The notes under the pieces: model-generated
Told to the model about the DNA's origin: nothing
The model's input: only the letters and a program-made list of their open reading frames with translations
Databases searched by the model: none
Shown here: positions 1 to 11,904 of the stretch, in pieces
Layout of the letters: each line of letters begins with the position of its first letter
Position numbering within the stretch: the stretch's first letter is position 1
Position numbers and translations under genes: made by a program
NCBI GenBank assembly: GCA_022606425.2
Contig: JAHDVF020000164.1
Span: 62,001-126,000 of the forward strand
Direction: 5' to 3'
Origin: Lepidostoma basale
Taxonomy: Eukaryota > Arthropoda > Insecta > Trichoptera > Lepidostomatidae
Length of the DNA stretch: 64,000 nt

Positions 1-150
1 TGCTGAACGCGGTCTAGTCGATATCCGAAGCGATCATGTTCAAGCAGTTTGATTTCTCTCCCGATCGGCATTACCAGAGGCAGGTTGGTTCTGCACGTTG
101 GGAGATAAAACAGTCTGTGTTGACGCTGTTTAAGATAACCATCAAGACCT
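1..150 (-). mobile_element. CR1/Kiri-like non-LTR fragment, C-terminal end
   Basis: The minus strand reads LKQRQHRLFYLPTCRTNLPL then VMPIGREIKLLEHD, the C-x-R-T-N ending typical of CR1/jockey-type polyproteins (their usual form is PxxRTxxxxxSPxxRxxxLYN). Two more copies of the same family lie at 18187-18330 and 30586-30800. It is truncated by the window edge or at its 5' end. Confidence 0.55.
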
Positions 151-253
151 TAATATAATTCGATTCAGACAAATGTGATAAATTTTTGTGAATGTATACT
201 TATACCTGTATACGAAATCCTGGATTTACACCAAAGGGTGGTTAATTCAAATT

Positions 254-827
254 TTAATTGTATCTCAATAGAGACGAAGACGTAAACTGGAAACTGAACA
301 TGGATGATCAAGGTGTTTACAGGACTTATGACCTGTCATTGGTTGGGTTAAGCGCACGCTTTATGTAATTACAACATTCCCCATTCCACATTTGTTATTG
401 TGATCATGCATGACAAATTTTTGGAAGATGTATATATACTTCAAAATCCATATTTATCTTCACGTGTCAGTTTCAGTCAGCCATCTATGTAGATTTGGTT
501 GCACTTGTGAATTATTTCAAGAATTAACCTATACAACCGACCCACTAACGCCATCTATGGAGAATGATTTTCGGCATTTAGCAAACTACCTTATTAACAC
601 AATGCGAAGGCTGTCGCCTAACATATTGTTAGAAGCCGCCAGGAGTATTATTCCATTCTATATGCCAAAGAATTTGACCAGAATATTTGAAGAACAAATT
701 TTTGTGAATGTATTACATAAAGCGTGCGCTTAACCCAACCAATGACAGGTCGTAAGTCCTGTAAACACCTTGATCATCCATGTTCAGTTTCCAGTTTACG
801 TCTTCGTCTCTATTGAGATACAATTAA
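254..827. mobile_element. Foldback DNA element with ~117-bp inverted arms
   Basis: Arms at 254-370 and 711-827 are nearly perfect reverse complements and begin TTAATTGTATCTCAATAGAG. The loop holds a 107-codon ORF (410-733) without recognisable domains, which runs into the right arm and is probably chance. Related fragments occur at 19205-19680, 20972-21292 and 30338-30960. Superfamily unknown. Confidence 0.65.
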
Positions 828-1210
828 CAAATGTTATACATGGTTTAGAAATTCAAGCCTTATTCCATTCATTTTGAAACTTCACAAGTATTCGGGAGCA
901 TGGCTATATTCATATGTAACTAGGGAGTGGGGTTGTGAATTCTGATGAAATCCACTTCACAGCTAGTAGATAATTCATCCTCTCACGACGTCCCGTACTG
1001 TTTACAGTTCGATCTCATTTACTTATCATTTCATTACCATATACAGCAGGCGTACAAATGTGTAAGTCGTAAGCCACCTCTAGAAAGGGTCGTAAGCCTC
1101 TATTGGGATTGCCCCAGTGGCAGTTCGTGACATTTAAATCATTTTTCTAAACCAAATAAAATGAAATGTTTTCAATGAGACTTTTATTAACATATTTTTT
1201 ATTATTGATT

Positions 1211-1785
1211 GACTAAACTAACTAACTAACTAACCATCACGCCATTTCCCCGGAGGGGTAGGCAGAGAGGATGGATCGCCACACTGGCCTGTCCTGGCAC
1301 ACCTCTCGGGGTTCCTCCACATTCATACATCGCACCATGCACGCACGTCGATTATTCCGACTTCGAATTTGGCCGCCTTTTAGTAATTGGTTAATTTGGT
1401 CATGCCATGTTTTCCTCGGTCGTCCTCGGCTTCTTTTCCCACTCACACTACTTGTGTACAACTTTTTAACCATTCTACTCTCATCCATTCGTTCCATATG
1501 TCCGAACCATCTCAGGGATCCTTTCTTAATTTTATTCATGATGCAGTCATCTGTCTTACATTTCTTTCTTATTTCATCGTTCGGTATTCTATCATACAAC
1601 GTTTTCCCGCACATTCTTCTTAGTGATCTCATTTCTACGGCGTTTATCCTGCTTTCATCCTTCTTTTGCCAGCTCCAAGCTTCACTTCCATACATGAGGG
1701 TTGGCACTAGAACTCCATTGTGTACTGCCATCTTTGCTTCTGTGGATATATTTCTATTTGCAGTAATGACTTTGAGTGCGCCATT
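1211..1785 (-). mobile_element. LINE-A copy, subfamily c, (TTAG)n tail
   Basis: This is a 5'-truncated non-LTR retrotransposon 3' end. The 164-codon frame 1731-1237 carries the end of the reverse transcriptase ORF: VPTLMYGSEAWSWQKKDESR, a C-terminal RRMCGKTLYDRIPNDEIRKK segment, WFGHMERM, RGRPRKTWHDQINQ, and WRSILSAYPSGEMA just before the stop. The 3' untranslated part is only a few bases and is followed by (GTTA)n, read here as CTAACTAAC at 1211-1233. It is the most intact subfamily-c copy here. Confidence 0.85.
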
Positions 1786-2039
1786 GATTGATGAAGAACA
1801 AAAATTGTTACTTGAAATTTCATGGTAGAAGTTGCGAAAGAATGGTGCGAAAAATCATTTTAAAATGTAAATTTTGTTAAAATCCACTAATTAGTGTGTC
1901 TTCGACCAGTCTCGGCAGTTCACTGCTATCTTCTTCCATCATCTTAAGTAGTTGGCAGTAGAAGGATGAAATTACGACTATGAGTTAGTTGATTTAATTT
2001 TTATCATATTTTTCAAAATAAAACATGCTGATTATTAAG

Positions 2040-2165
2040 ATTTTTTTATGAATCCAAAAACTATTATTTTTCCACTTATTAAAGTAAAAAAACAGTGTTT
2101 TAATGCATAAAAAAATCATTTCACAGTGTTAACGCTTTAAGTTTATCTGTAATCAAATGTTCATT
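2040..2165 (+). repeat. Penelope-type repeat, PLE-2 family fragment
   Basis: It contains the 'cagtgttttaatgcataaaa' and 'cacagtgttaacgctttaag' blocks that also flank hammerhead-like motifs at 10975, 34484 and 61214. The ribozyme core itself is missing here. Confidence 0.45.
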
Positions 2166-2224
2166 ATTGTATTGTTTAATTGAATTTCTGTCTTAATTCA
2201 TGATACATATTACAGATTATAGTT

Positions 2225-2475
2225 GACGACCTTCGTAGTAGAGTGGCTAGAGACATGACTGCCATACCGAAGGTCCCGGGTTCGATTTCCGGCGATGGCA
2301 CTGTGATGGTCACACTGTCTTTGGTCTGGTGTAGACTTTAGGTGTAGAGAATAAAGGTCAGCGGAGTAGATACAGAAGAAGATACTGGAGGGACCGTGTA
2401 GCCAGAATGGTTACTGACGGACCCGCATATAAAGCTGCTTACGAAATCCCAACCTGACACCGTCCACTTGATCAT
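2225..2475 (+). mobile_element. tRNA-derived SINE (S1), most complete copy
   Basis: An A-box-like GTGGCTAGAG stretch is followed by a B box GGTTCGATTTCC (2279-2290) about 35 bp on, then by a body with 'cactgtctttggtctggtgt' and an (ATC)n tail near 2470. Copies are at 36600-36795, 45018-45116, 50205-50335 and 62630-62808. The pol III promoter boxes are what is seen; activity is not implied. Confidence 0.65.
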
Positions 2476-2559
2476 CATCATCCCAGTAGACGTGATTTCT
2501 GTACTACAGATCTACTAAAAGAACAAGAAAAAATATTGACTATTAGGGAAGAAAATATT

Positions 2560-3082
2560 GAAAACAAAAACCTATCCAAAAAATCTAAAATGTCAGTGCA
2601 CAATGGTGTTCTTGTACCGACCCTTATGTATGGAAGTGAAGCATGGAACTGGCAAATGAAGGATGAAAGTAGAATAAATGCAGTAGAAATGAGATCTCTT
2701 TGATGAACGTGTGTTACTATGTGTACGATATAGTGTCGAATGAAAATATTAAAAGTGAATGCGGTGCGAATGATGGTGTTATGAATAAAATAATAAAAGG
2801 ATCATTCAGATGGTTTGGACACATGGAAAGAATGAATGAAGACAAAATGGTAAAGAAGGTATATGTAAACGGCGTGAACGGAGCTAGAAATAGAGGAAGG
2901 CCGAGGAAAACGTGGCACGATCAAATCAATCAAATATTGAATGTCGGTCACGTGAGGAGTCAGAGAAATCGACGCGTGTGCACGAAAATGATGTATGAAT
3001 ATTAAGGAAGCGAGAGAAATTTGTCAGGAAAGAAAAGTGGGGCTACCTCTTCGGTGAGACGGCGTGATGGTTAGTTAGTTTA
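2560..3082 (+). mobile_element. LINE-A copy, (TTAG)n tail, frame broken
   Basis: It starts NKNLSKKSKMSVHNGVLVPT and runs through WQMKDESRINAVEMRSL, then a stop at 2701-2703 and a frameshift. It continues VYDIVSNENIKSECGAND, WFGHMERMNEDKMVKK, RGRPRKTWHDQINQI, and ends 'ggcgtgatggttagttagtt'. The reverse transcriptase tail is decayed. Confidence 0.8.
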
Positions 3083-4735
3083 TTTTTCTTTGGAAGTGAC
3101 TTGTTTCGCTTTTCTGGAAAATGAGCAAATGTAGCTGGACCTCATAATCTCAGGAAACATAACTTCTTTACCACAGATCGTCAAATCTATCAAAATAAAA
3201 AGAAGAAGAAGAAAAACATATTGTTGTTTTCGTCACAACCCGCCACTGTATCTTGGTTCACGAAGAAGCGTCAATACAAATATGTGAGGTGACATATTTT
3301 GAGAGCTGTCTGCCTCAAACGGGATCCGACATTACTTATTCAATGTTTGAGCGGGGAGCTGAATATTTTATGCTTCTTGATAAGCACGCCTTTGTGAGGA
3401 TTACCTTGGGACTAAGTATTTTTATGTGTCATCTGATATCGTGCGAGGATATTCCATTGGAGTTCCTACCGTTTCCGAAACCAACGAAACACCGGATTTT
3501 TTCACTTTGGAAACATTTCGGCTTGGAATAATTCCGCAGGGTAGCAGTTAACGAAGTTAGCTGTGGCTGCTTACACACTTGCACATAAAGCGCGTTCGTA
3601 TGATTGGAAAATGTTCAAATACGAACCCTACCTGTAAAGAATCTGGGATGCTCGGAAAAAGTTACACATTTATACAATCGAGAAACAAACATATATTGCT
3701 CATGATCAGTGGAGTGCCTAGGGTCAACCAGTTATCTAAACCCGTCAGAATTTTTTATTGTATAATATTAGTAGAGGATCACGATAATGTATTTTTCCGG
3801 ATTAGAATAATTTTAAAAATATTTTATGCGTCACCAAACTCATGTTTTTACATATACAAGAAGAAATACAACTAATAAGAAATATGCTGTAAATAGACAA
3901 TAATAATAAATTTGTTTACACTGAAACACGAATTATAAATAAATGTTCGTAAAGAAATCACATAATCTTTCTTTTCATAACATTTGTGCACATAACGTTA
4001 ATTACAGATAACATGTTGACAATAGAAATGATGTTCGTGACACAACTTATAAGTAACACACTTCAGAGTGATTAAGCCCCGCTTCAAATTCATACGAAAA
4101 ATTGTAGATATCTTCTGGTACATAGATGTACTTAGCTATATGATTACAAGCTAAAAATACATTAGTGCGACAAAGACCCTTTTACATTTTGCAAGCCTAT
4201 CGAAAACATGAAACAAAACATGTGGACGTAGGCGATTTCGCGGGCATCTTACTTACGGTACGTATGAGTGATATAAAATACGGCGCGTCTTAGTGAAACA
4301 AAATATACACGTAGGTAATTTCTGCGCATGTCAGCGGAGTCATTTGCAACGCAACGAATTAAATCGCTTTAGCTCGCGCGAAATTCAAAATATTTTTTTA
4401 GACGGCTCAAACGCGCAAAAAGTATCGTTTTATTATGATTTTTTTAAGGCAAGCCCGACTTCTCTGATATAGATTGTTGTTTATTAATATACGTATTAAG
4501 TGAGCCAGAGGATGGAACGCCAAAGATTTTGTCTAGATAGGTGCCGCGAGAAACGAGACCAAGAAAACTGTTGGGCGGATTGAGTGACTGAGACTGGAAA
4601 CTGGAAAGACATGGATAATGGAAAGAGATGGCCAGGGACTGCTGTGGAGTAGGCAAATTCCACATCGGGATATAGCGCCGAAAAGAAAAAGAATAATAGC
4701 TTTTTATTCCCCATCTTAACGACAGTTCGAAAGTT
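3083..4735. other. No gene seen; AT-rich intron with a less repetitive patch
   Basis: 3235-3560 is GC-richer, holds a 92-codon frame without domain signs, and does not recur elsewhere in the window. 4440-4690 also has short open frames of low meaning. I see no splice-flanked coding pattern. Confidence 0.4.
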
Positions 4736-4749
4736 TGTGTCAGTTCAAA

Positions 4750-4905
4750 TTTTCTAATTAATACGAATGAAAACGTCTGTTGTTTTCATAATTTATGTCA
4801 CATTTATAATGCATTAGACAGGCGAAACATTTCGTTCACATAAAATATTATATTACTTGTAGAAAACAGACGTTTTCATTCGCTATAATTATTCAATTGT
4901 TCAAT
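4750..4905. repeat. PLE-1 foldback
   Basis: 'acgaatgaaaacgtctg' at the left and its reverse complement at the right flank a degenerate hammerhead-like core 'gcattagacaggcgaaacat'. Same family as 57070-57240. Confidence 0.55.
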
Positions 4906-5204
4906 AAATATTAAATATTATTCGCTAACATTAAGATATTGTTTTATGGTGAAAAAAATAAATAAACACATATTTATAAATGATTAAAAATTGTTTACTA
5001 TATATTCAATTTACAATTAGTGATAATTTGATAAAACGATGTTTTTTAAACTAAAATCCAATAAGTAAATAAACAAAATTTAATTTCACAGATGATCATG
5101 GTAGATTTAAATTAACCCCTAAAGAAAATATCTGGAGAAGGCAAAGGGAAACCACGCAAAAAATCATCTGCTATAGTGAAGCAAATGTCGGGAGAACTAA
5201 CACA

Positions 5205-5445
5205 GGACTAAGAATGAAAACGTCTGTTTTTAGTTTATGGGAAAAACATGTTTCGTCTTTCTAATGCATTATCAAATTTAATATCAAGTATCAGTATCAT
5301 TATATTGCCTTAGAAAGGTGAAATATTTTATTCTCATAAACTTTATAAACGATATAAAACTTCTATTAAAGAGACGTTTAATTCGTATTAAATATTTAAT
5401 ATGGGGTTTTACATCATTGTTCAAAAAACAATAAATAGTTGGTAT
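5205..5445. repeat. PLE-1 foldback with two degenerate hammerhead cores
   Basis: A minus-strand core (about 5246-5280) and a plus-strand core (about 5300-5335) lie between 'gaaaacgtctgtttt' type ends. The right end reads into 'ggggttttacatcattgttc', the usual outer part of the family. Confidence 0.55.
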
Positions 5446-5824
5446 GAATGAAAACAAAGTACTTCGAAATACATTGTGAAGATTTCGTTGGTACAAAATA
5501 TGTGCTGCATGAAAATTAGCATACTGTTTTCCAGAAAACGCAGTGAATGACCCGACGTGGTGCGGAATTCGGGTCGTAAATCAAGCGCAGTGGAAAACGG
5601 CCATAAATCATATGCAGGGACATTCATACTGGGAAGTATAAATCTCCGCCAATAACATTCTTAACGGCTTATCGATTTATGGAATTCACCAGATATTTCC
5701 TGTCACGTGATGCGAAATTTGTTTATGAAATATATTTTTATTAATATGTAGAGAATACAATTTCATACCAAGATACATTACTATTTCTTAAACAAGTGTG
5801 TAAAACTCCATATTATAAACATTT

Positions 5825-6175
5825 ATTAAGAATAAAAACGTCTGTTTTCTAGAAGTTTTAATACATTTTAAGAGCATTTAGGTTATATCAGCAACCTTCA
5901 ACTTATTTATATTTTTTTGAACAATGATATTAAATGCTACATTCAAAATTTAACACCAATTAAAGCGTCTGTTTTCTAGAATTGAATAAAAATTGTTTAG
6001 GTTCAAGAAATAATAAACACGTTAAAAGTATAGGAATATTTTTCGGGGTGAAACCGTGTTCCCTCCACCAACGTTCTTTAAGTTCGTTTAAGTTCTTACT
6101 TGACGTTAAAAGTACCTACCCAAAGGCCCAAACAACAAATTTAAATTTCTATAAAACAGACGTTTTATAGAAATG
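5825..6175. repeat. PLE-1 fragments
   Basis: Three pieces of the 'cgtctgttttctagaagttt' end sequence occur at 5828, 5960 and (inverted) 6150, without a recognisable ribozyme core. Confidence 0.45.
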
Positions 6176-6392
6176 TAATTATTTATACTTTAACGAACCA
6201 TACCATTACTTATAACAATCTTTCTCATAATATTTATAATTTAATTTATTGCAAGCATATAAAAAATTACTTTATAAGTAAACGATAAAAAAATTAAAAA
6301 AATAATACACTTATTTTATGTTTTTTAAATATTGAGTATGTCTGTGATTCACAGCATCTCAATCGATCATAAGTCAGATCCCAAATAAATAA

Positions 6393-6458
6393 ATAAACTA
6401 ACTAACTATCACACTGTCTTCCCGAAGGGGTACGCAGAAAGAATGGACTGGTACACCT
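6393..6458 (-). mobile_element. LINE-A 3'-end scrap
   Basis: 'actaactaactatcacactg' plus 'cccgaaggggtacgcagaaa' is the last ~60 bp of LINE-A with its tetranucleotide tail. No more of the element follows. Confidence 0.6.
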
Positions 6459-6470
6459 CGTTGAAACCGG

Positions 6471-6510
6471 TAGCTGTCGATGCCAAAGAAACCCTGGCGA
6501 AATCGGTCGC
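6471..6510 (+). ncRNA. Hammerhead-like motif, PLE-A family
   Basis: The order is CTGTCGATGCC, then a loop, then GGCGAA and ATCGGT-C: box 1, stem II GCC/GGC, box 2 and a decayed stem III palindrome (ACCGGT in better copies). Best copies are at 44442-44484 and 46211-46252. Confidence 0.45.
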
Positions 6511-7254
6511 GGCAAAATTATTTTATTATTTATAATTTTACTAACGCGCCGCCACTGGCGTGTTTTCTTATTCAAAAGTTAAGCGCTAAAATATATAAGA
6601 TCCTGAAATTTAAAACACTCATCGACGCGATACAAAAAATCTCCCCGTTCGTTGAATTTTTATCGATTTCCCCGACATCGCGTTTCGATTAATCTCGATC
6701 CTTGGGTGCTCTAACCTCCACAGATTGACTCGACTTGGAGTCCGGGGATTAAACGACGCTCGTAATTTATATCGAAGGGCGTCGCGACGCCAAACTAAAC
6801 AAAATGTATTCGTGTACAAGGAGATGCATAAATTCAACGGTATTTGACCCCGAGAAAACATATATTTTTAAAAGTTATTACTAATAATATTTTTTTAAAT
6901 ATTCTTCGCTTTGCTAGTTTTAATCCAATGGTATCGTTTGCAGCAAAGCGTAACATTTCTTTTGCTGGTTCTTGGGATGCCACTTGGGTCTTTAATGTGG
7001 TAGTTTCCCGTTGCTTTCCACATTATTCGCTTTCCACACGAAAAATATTAACTATTCATATTTCTTCTTCTTCTATCTTCGTTTCCTCATTGCTGAGGGT
7101 CGTGATCTATGGAACTGCCCATGTATCCCTTTCCTATATTCAATGGATTATCCATTAATTATTTACAACAATGTATTAGGCCACGTAAATAACATTAAGT
7201 ACCCTATTTTGCTATTTTACCTCGTGTATAAAAAGAACAACGCATTTACGTAAA

Positions 7255-7435
7255 TTTATATTAATTAATATTAATGTCTGTTTTCTAGAAGTTTTTTTTA
7301 AATTTATGTGAAAGACCTGTTTCACCTGTATTAGGCATTGTGACACATTTAAAAATGCCTTAGACAGGCTAAACATGTCATTTTTATATCATATACCAAA
7401 ACTTCTAGAAAACATACGTTATTGTTCGTATTAAT
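7255..7435. repeat. PLE-1 foldback with inverted hammerhead-like cores
   Basis: 'gtctgttttctagaagtttt' at 7274 and its reverse complement near 7395 bound a minus core (7311-7345) and a plus core (7352-7383, 'gccttagacaggctaaacat', ending ACATGT-C). Another partial copy is at 7575-7710. Confidence 0.55.
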
Positions 7436-8164
7436 TATGTCATATTTCGCTAAATTTGGTTATCAAATTTTCATAAACATTTATTGTAGTTCATTAATTC
7501 ATAAATAATAAATACGACTTTTATAAAACGTACTTTATCATTTAAAATCAATCATTAATTTTTCATAAACATAATAATATAATTTGATAATGCCTTAGAA
7601 GGGTAAAACATTCATTTAATCTAAAAAAATATAAAAGAAGACAGACGTTTTCATTTTTATTAATTATTTTATTTGGAGTTTTACATAAATGTTAAAAAAC
7701 AATACGTACTTTACCTTTATTATTAAATTTTAAATACAGTTTTTTTATGCTTGAAAATGGTTTAAGCAATATAATTTTATAATTTTGCAGTCGGTTTACG
7801 TTCAAAATGTTTTGTTGTTCAGTGTACTCAGAGCGAAGTGTGTTCAGTAGCTATTTTGGTATTATTTATTCGCTGTAGCAACATGGCGTGTTTGCCTTGG
7901 TAATGTACGGTAATGTTTAACCGTCTATGACTTCAAATTTTCAAAGGAATGCCTACACAATGTCCTAATTAATTTAAAAGGTTGTGTAAACAGGGCTCTA
8001 TTTTTTTACTTCTGAATTAAACAACTGAAATAAAATAATAATGTTCGCTCAAAACATTGAAAGTTGTTTTCTTTCGTATGATTATATAAATAAATGTTTT
8101 CTCTATTGTTTTGTTACATTGCGCCCCTTTACACGTATTAAATAAAATATAAAATTTATTAATG

Positions 8165-8636
8165 GTTCCAAAATGGTCGTTGTAAATGGAGTTATAGTTC
8201 CAACCATTATATATAAAAGCGAAGCATGGAGCTGGCAGAAGAAGCATGAGAGCAGAAAACTGCGGTAGAGATGGGATCCCTTGTACGTATGTGTAGTAAA
8301 ACGATTTACGCCAGAGTTTCAAATGCTGATATTAGGAAGGAATTTACAGTCGAAGAAAATATAATGACAAAAAATATGAAAGGATCACTGCGTTGGTTTT
8401 CACATGAGGCGTATGGATGAATAGATAATGGTTAAGAAAGGACTGAGAAAAAAATGACAGAACCAAGTGAATAAAATATTAAAGGTCGGCCATGTTAGAA
8501 GTCGAAAGAATCGACGTAGGTGTATATAACTTGCTGTATAAATGTGGAGGAAGCTAGAGAGCTGTGTCAAGATAGAGTTGTGTGGCGGTTGATTCTCTCT
8601 GTCAACCCTTTCGGGAAAACGGTCTGATGCTTTGAT
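8165..8636 (+). mobile_element. LINE-A copy, strongly decayed
   Basis: It runs from 'aaaatggtcgttgtaaatgg' to 'cctttcgggaaaacggtctg', covering the whole C-terminal block with several frameshifts. This is one of the oldest LINE-A copies here. Confidence 0.7.
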
Positions 8637-8690
8637 GCTGTGTCTTTATTTCGATAACTTAAGACAATAAATGGAAATAGTAAACATGAC

Positions 8691-9079
8691 GGTATTATTT
8701 GCAAACCCGGCAAACTCCACCAACAATCAAAAGTGAGATATGAATTGGGTCTTATTCATAATACATTTGCACACAATTTTTATTGATTTTCGGTTTCAAA
8801 TTCGGCTTCATTCTGAAGAATTTTGCTATTTAAATATAGGGTTTGTTGCAAACACGGCAACCTCCACTTGACAAAGCTGGCAAACTCCAAAATGAAATTC
8901 ATCATTTTACTTTAATTATCAACAAAATGATGATTATTTCATGGCTGATTTCTTTTAAAATACTAACTGGTTGAGATGAAAAAAATAAATATCGTAATAA
9001 AGCGCACTTTATTAGCGTATCAGTTTTTTGCGATTTACTCAAAACATCTAATGATTTGCCAGGTTTGCAACTAATACCC
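8691..9079. mobile_element. MITE with ~26-bp inverted ends
   Basis: The left end GGTATTATTTGCAAACC and the right end (reversed) GGTATTAGTTGCAAACC match. 'cggcaaactccac'-like blocks recur inside at about 8850 and 8880. No coding sequence. Superfamily not assigned. Confidence 0.55.
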
Positions 9080-9359
9080 TCACATATCGATTTATTTAAT
9101 TATTATTTAAAATGATCTTCCATCAAGAGATTTCAATAAAATCACTTGATTATCTTAGTTACAATTATTTATTCCAAATGCTCAAACAAATATTATAAGA
9201 AAACCTTTTGGTATCCTGAACAATTCGGTTGTTTGGGGGCATGTTATTCTCGATACGGTGACAAAGCACCTACTCAGAAAATAAATGATAAGAGGTTTTT
9301 TCAATCCATTTCAAACGTCCACGTGAATTATCCAACATGGGTCCGGTGGAAATCAAAAT

Positions 9360-9650
9360 GTCAGATTAGGAACTAGATCAAGCTTCCCGGCGTCCATCTT
9401 GGACGGGCACTTGAAGGACTAATGTAATTACCGGAGGGATGAAACCATTACGGCGGTGGGCGGGGCGCTGACGGCGCTCGTACACCCGAGTCTGGCGTCG
9501 GCGCCGCGACGCTCTGAACAAACTTGCGAGTATGTGTGGCGCTGAAGGTTTAGTGTTACAAGTTTAATTATGCAACATGACTTAATTATTACTCTACAAA
9601 AATATAACAAACTTTTCACAAAGCTTGGTAAAATCTGACTTTTCATATAA
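9360..9650. other. GC-rich patch of unknown role
   Basis: 9375-9545 is clearly GC-richer than its neighbours and has open minus-strand frames (for example one ending PPTAVMVSSLR), but no recognisable domain or safe splice pair. It could be an unidentified exon, a regulatory patch or part of a GC-rich mobile element. Confidence 0.3.
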
Positions 9651-9689
9651 TTAATATATTTATTTTATTGAAGATGGCAATTAGATATA

Positions 9690-9785
9690 ATATGTGATAT
9701 TGTATATTTTGCCCATCCTTCAACCTATTCCTGTCCACTCCTGGACAAAGACCTCCTCCATTCGCTTTCACGCCAGTCTGTTGCC
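9690..9785 (-). mobile_element. LINE-B 3'-end scrap
   Basis: The minus strand matches the end of LINE-B at 45117-45686: R-M/W-x-E-x-x-F/L-V/S-Q-E-W-T-G, then the stop. It is followed by PLE-1 sequence (9810-9960). Confidence 0.55.
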
Positions 9786-9809
9786 ACTTTAGAGTTGATA
9801 TTGTGAATG

Positions 9810-9965
9810 ATAGATTTTTTATTGTTTCTTGAACAATGATGTAAAACTCCATATTAAATAATTAATACGAATAAAAACATTAGTTTTTTTTAGAAGTGAG
9901 AATAGAATTAATAATCTATTAAATTATATTCAATATGAAGTTTGACACCATTGTCAAATGAACAA
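9810..9965. repeat. PLE-1 fragment
   Basis: 'ttgtttcttgaacaatgatg' is followed by 'taaaactccatattaaataa' and 'acgaataaaaacattagttt', the outer end of PLE-1. No ribozyme core. Confidence 0.5.
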
Positions 9966-10563
9966 TTAATTAAATATAACTATTCTAATTGTAGTCTTAA
10001 CATAAACCTTATTATGTAATGTTTGGAATTAAAATGATATTTTTTTTACTAAGTTCGAATTAATTTTGCAGAATTGGGAACTTTTAGAATGATGTGAGAA
10101 ATATATTGAAGATAATGTATTAAGATTTGCTTGAAGATTACGATCTATGAAATCAATTTATTTTAATTATTTTTAAAGAGCTCAATTTAAGCAGTCCATA
10201 AACGGAAAGAAGTCTAAAAAGTCCAAAAATATTAGTTTTTAAACTTTTTTGGACAACTAACCCCTTTTACAAGAAAAATGTCCATCACCCCCTTTTTCTT
10301 AATACTGAAACCAAATATAAGAATACTGTTTCACAATATCTCTATTTTACCTCTTTATTTATTGAAACATGAGTTATTGTGAGATTTCCAAATAACGAAT
10401 AATACAAAATGCAGAGCCAAGATAGATGGAACTCACAGATAAACTCACGGTGTCACAGTCTTCTTTCAGTCAATCTTTATTCAAGAAATAAAATAAAAAA
10501 ACTGAAAGTATTAAATGTGTTATTCACAACATCAGTAAACTAGACGTGTTTAATTGTTTGTAA

Positions 10564-10608
10564 CACCCGATGATGCCAACATATGTTGGCAAAACAGCTG
10601 TCGCGACA
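10564..10608 (+). ncRNA. Hammerhead-like motif, PLE-6 family
   Basis: CCGATGA is followed by a 6-bp stem GCCAAC/GTTGGC, then AAA and the palindrome ACAGCTGT-C. Stem II is perfect; box 2 has GAA changed to AAA. Relatives are at 48324, 48482 and 59343. Confidence 0.6.
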
Positions 10609-10864
10609 CACTCATATGATTAAATTGTGATACGTAATGACAGTAACAAACTAACACATTTAATAAATACTCTTATGAACAAACGTTGTTTTTTTCACAT
10701 TTGTGTTTATTTTTCTTGACATCGCACGCTTAATAGAACACTGGCTTAACTCATTAAAGTTTTGCTCAATCCGACTTGAGTCGGTGTTTTAAAAAAACAG
10801 TCGAAAAACACCTACAAATGGATAGCGGTAACATTGTGAACGATTACCGTACGTATGAATGGTA

Positions 10865-11170
10865 GCGTTAACATTGTGAAAATTAGATGGATAGCGTTAA
10901 CACAAGCCTCTGTCTAATGTTAATTCAATTATGACCTAAACCATTATCGGTCAGTTTACTTTTAAGCATGTGATATGTTTCGAAGGCTTTAACATACACC
11001 TTCATCATCGGGAGAATGATTCAAATGTTTATATCTAAACTGAACTCAAAAGTGCAAAAAAACGGTGTTTTAATTCATAAAAATCGTCAATACTTTTAAA
11101 TAATCTTCCCATCCTTCAAATATTTTTATTAAACACGTTACGTTGCCCATCACAGCTGTCAAGCGTTAAA
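10865..11170 (-). repeat. PLE-2 repeat with hammerhead-like core
   Basis: The core at 10975-11013 (minus) reads CCCGATGATGAAGG, a longer loop, then GCCTTCGAAACATAT. Flanking 'tgaactcaaaagtgcaaaaa' and 'cggtgttttaattcataaaa' blocks match 34405-34710 and 61120-61350. Confidence 0.55.
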
Positions 11171-11199
11171 ATACAAAAAAGCTCGACTTAAAGCCCGGG

Positions 11200-11560
11200 A
11201 AACTTGATTACGCACTAAGCCAGTTTTTTCATTTGTTAAGCCCGCGCGTCAAATAAAATTGAAAGCGATACCTATTTCTGCGGGTACTTATTTTTTATCC
11301 TGAAGTAGTCTAAGCCAATAGCCGTGGATGCCTAACAACCTCAGATTGAGTTACCACAGGCAAACGGAAATTTTTGAATATTTGATTTTATTCCCGGGGC
11401 CTTCATAAAAAGGCGAATTGACTTTTATTTTAAACCGGAGAAAGCGTCCCCGACAGTTGACTTTAATGTTTCAAACATACGTTTGGCTGGTAGTTTAATA
11501 TTGATGAAATTTTCTGTTGCCGGGGAAAGAATAAGCGTATTCTTTTTACGTTAAACAAAT
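11200..11560. other. Apparently non-repetitive intron, no gene seen
   Basis: It is moderately GC-richer, with no match to other parts of the window and no splice-flanked frame. Confidence 0.35.
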
Positions 11561-11639
11561 AAAACCATCATCACGTTTCTAGAGCTGGTCACACTGTTTT
11601 GTTCTGAAATACTTTGTAAAATAAATTTAAATTAATAAC

Positions 11640-11880
11640 ATAGAGAAGGAAAATGGGTGTAAACGACGAAAACGGAACTAGACCTAGAAGAAGACCGACG
11701 AAAACATGAAAAGATCAAATCAATCATGTATAATGTTGGTCACGTGAGGAGTCGGAGAAATCGATGTACGTGCATGACACGATGTTGACAAAGCGAGAGA
11801 AGTATTACAGGAAAGAAGAATGTGGCGGTCCGTTATTTCAGCTTACCCCTTCGGGAAGATAGCGCGATGATTAGTTAGTT
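11640..11880 (+). mobile_element. LINE-A copy, decayed, (TTAG)n tail
   Basis: It covers only the last ~230 bp: decayed GRPRKTW.DQIN, VGHVRSRRNR, then 'cttaccccttcgggaagata' and 'gattagttagtt'. Confidence 0.7.
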
Positions 11881-11904
11881 ATTTAGCTGTTATCATAGAT
11901 ATAA

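Noticed and set aside
410..733. 107-codon ORF as a gene
   Set aside because: It spans the loop and right arm of a foldback element, lacks a domain, and reads into the inverted repeat. Probably chance.
1271..1828. 185-codon plus-strand ORF
   Set aside because: Antisense shadow of the LINE-A reverse transcriptase frame (1731-1237). The same holds for 24297-24764, 59924-60199 and similar frames.
2279..2290. Functional tRNA gene at the B box
   Set aside because: No acceptor stem or anticodon arm can be folded around it and the unit is repeated with a SINE body. Called SINE.
9428..9646. Next neuroligin exon in the GC-rich patch
   Set aside because: A CAG acceptor-like site exists, but the phase and residues do not continue LEIG as neuroligins do. 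Kept only as an unexplained GC island.
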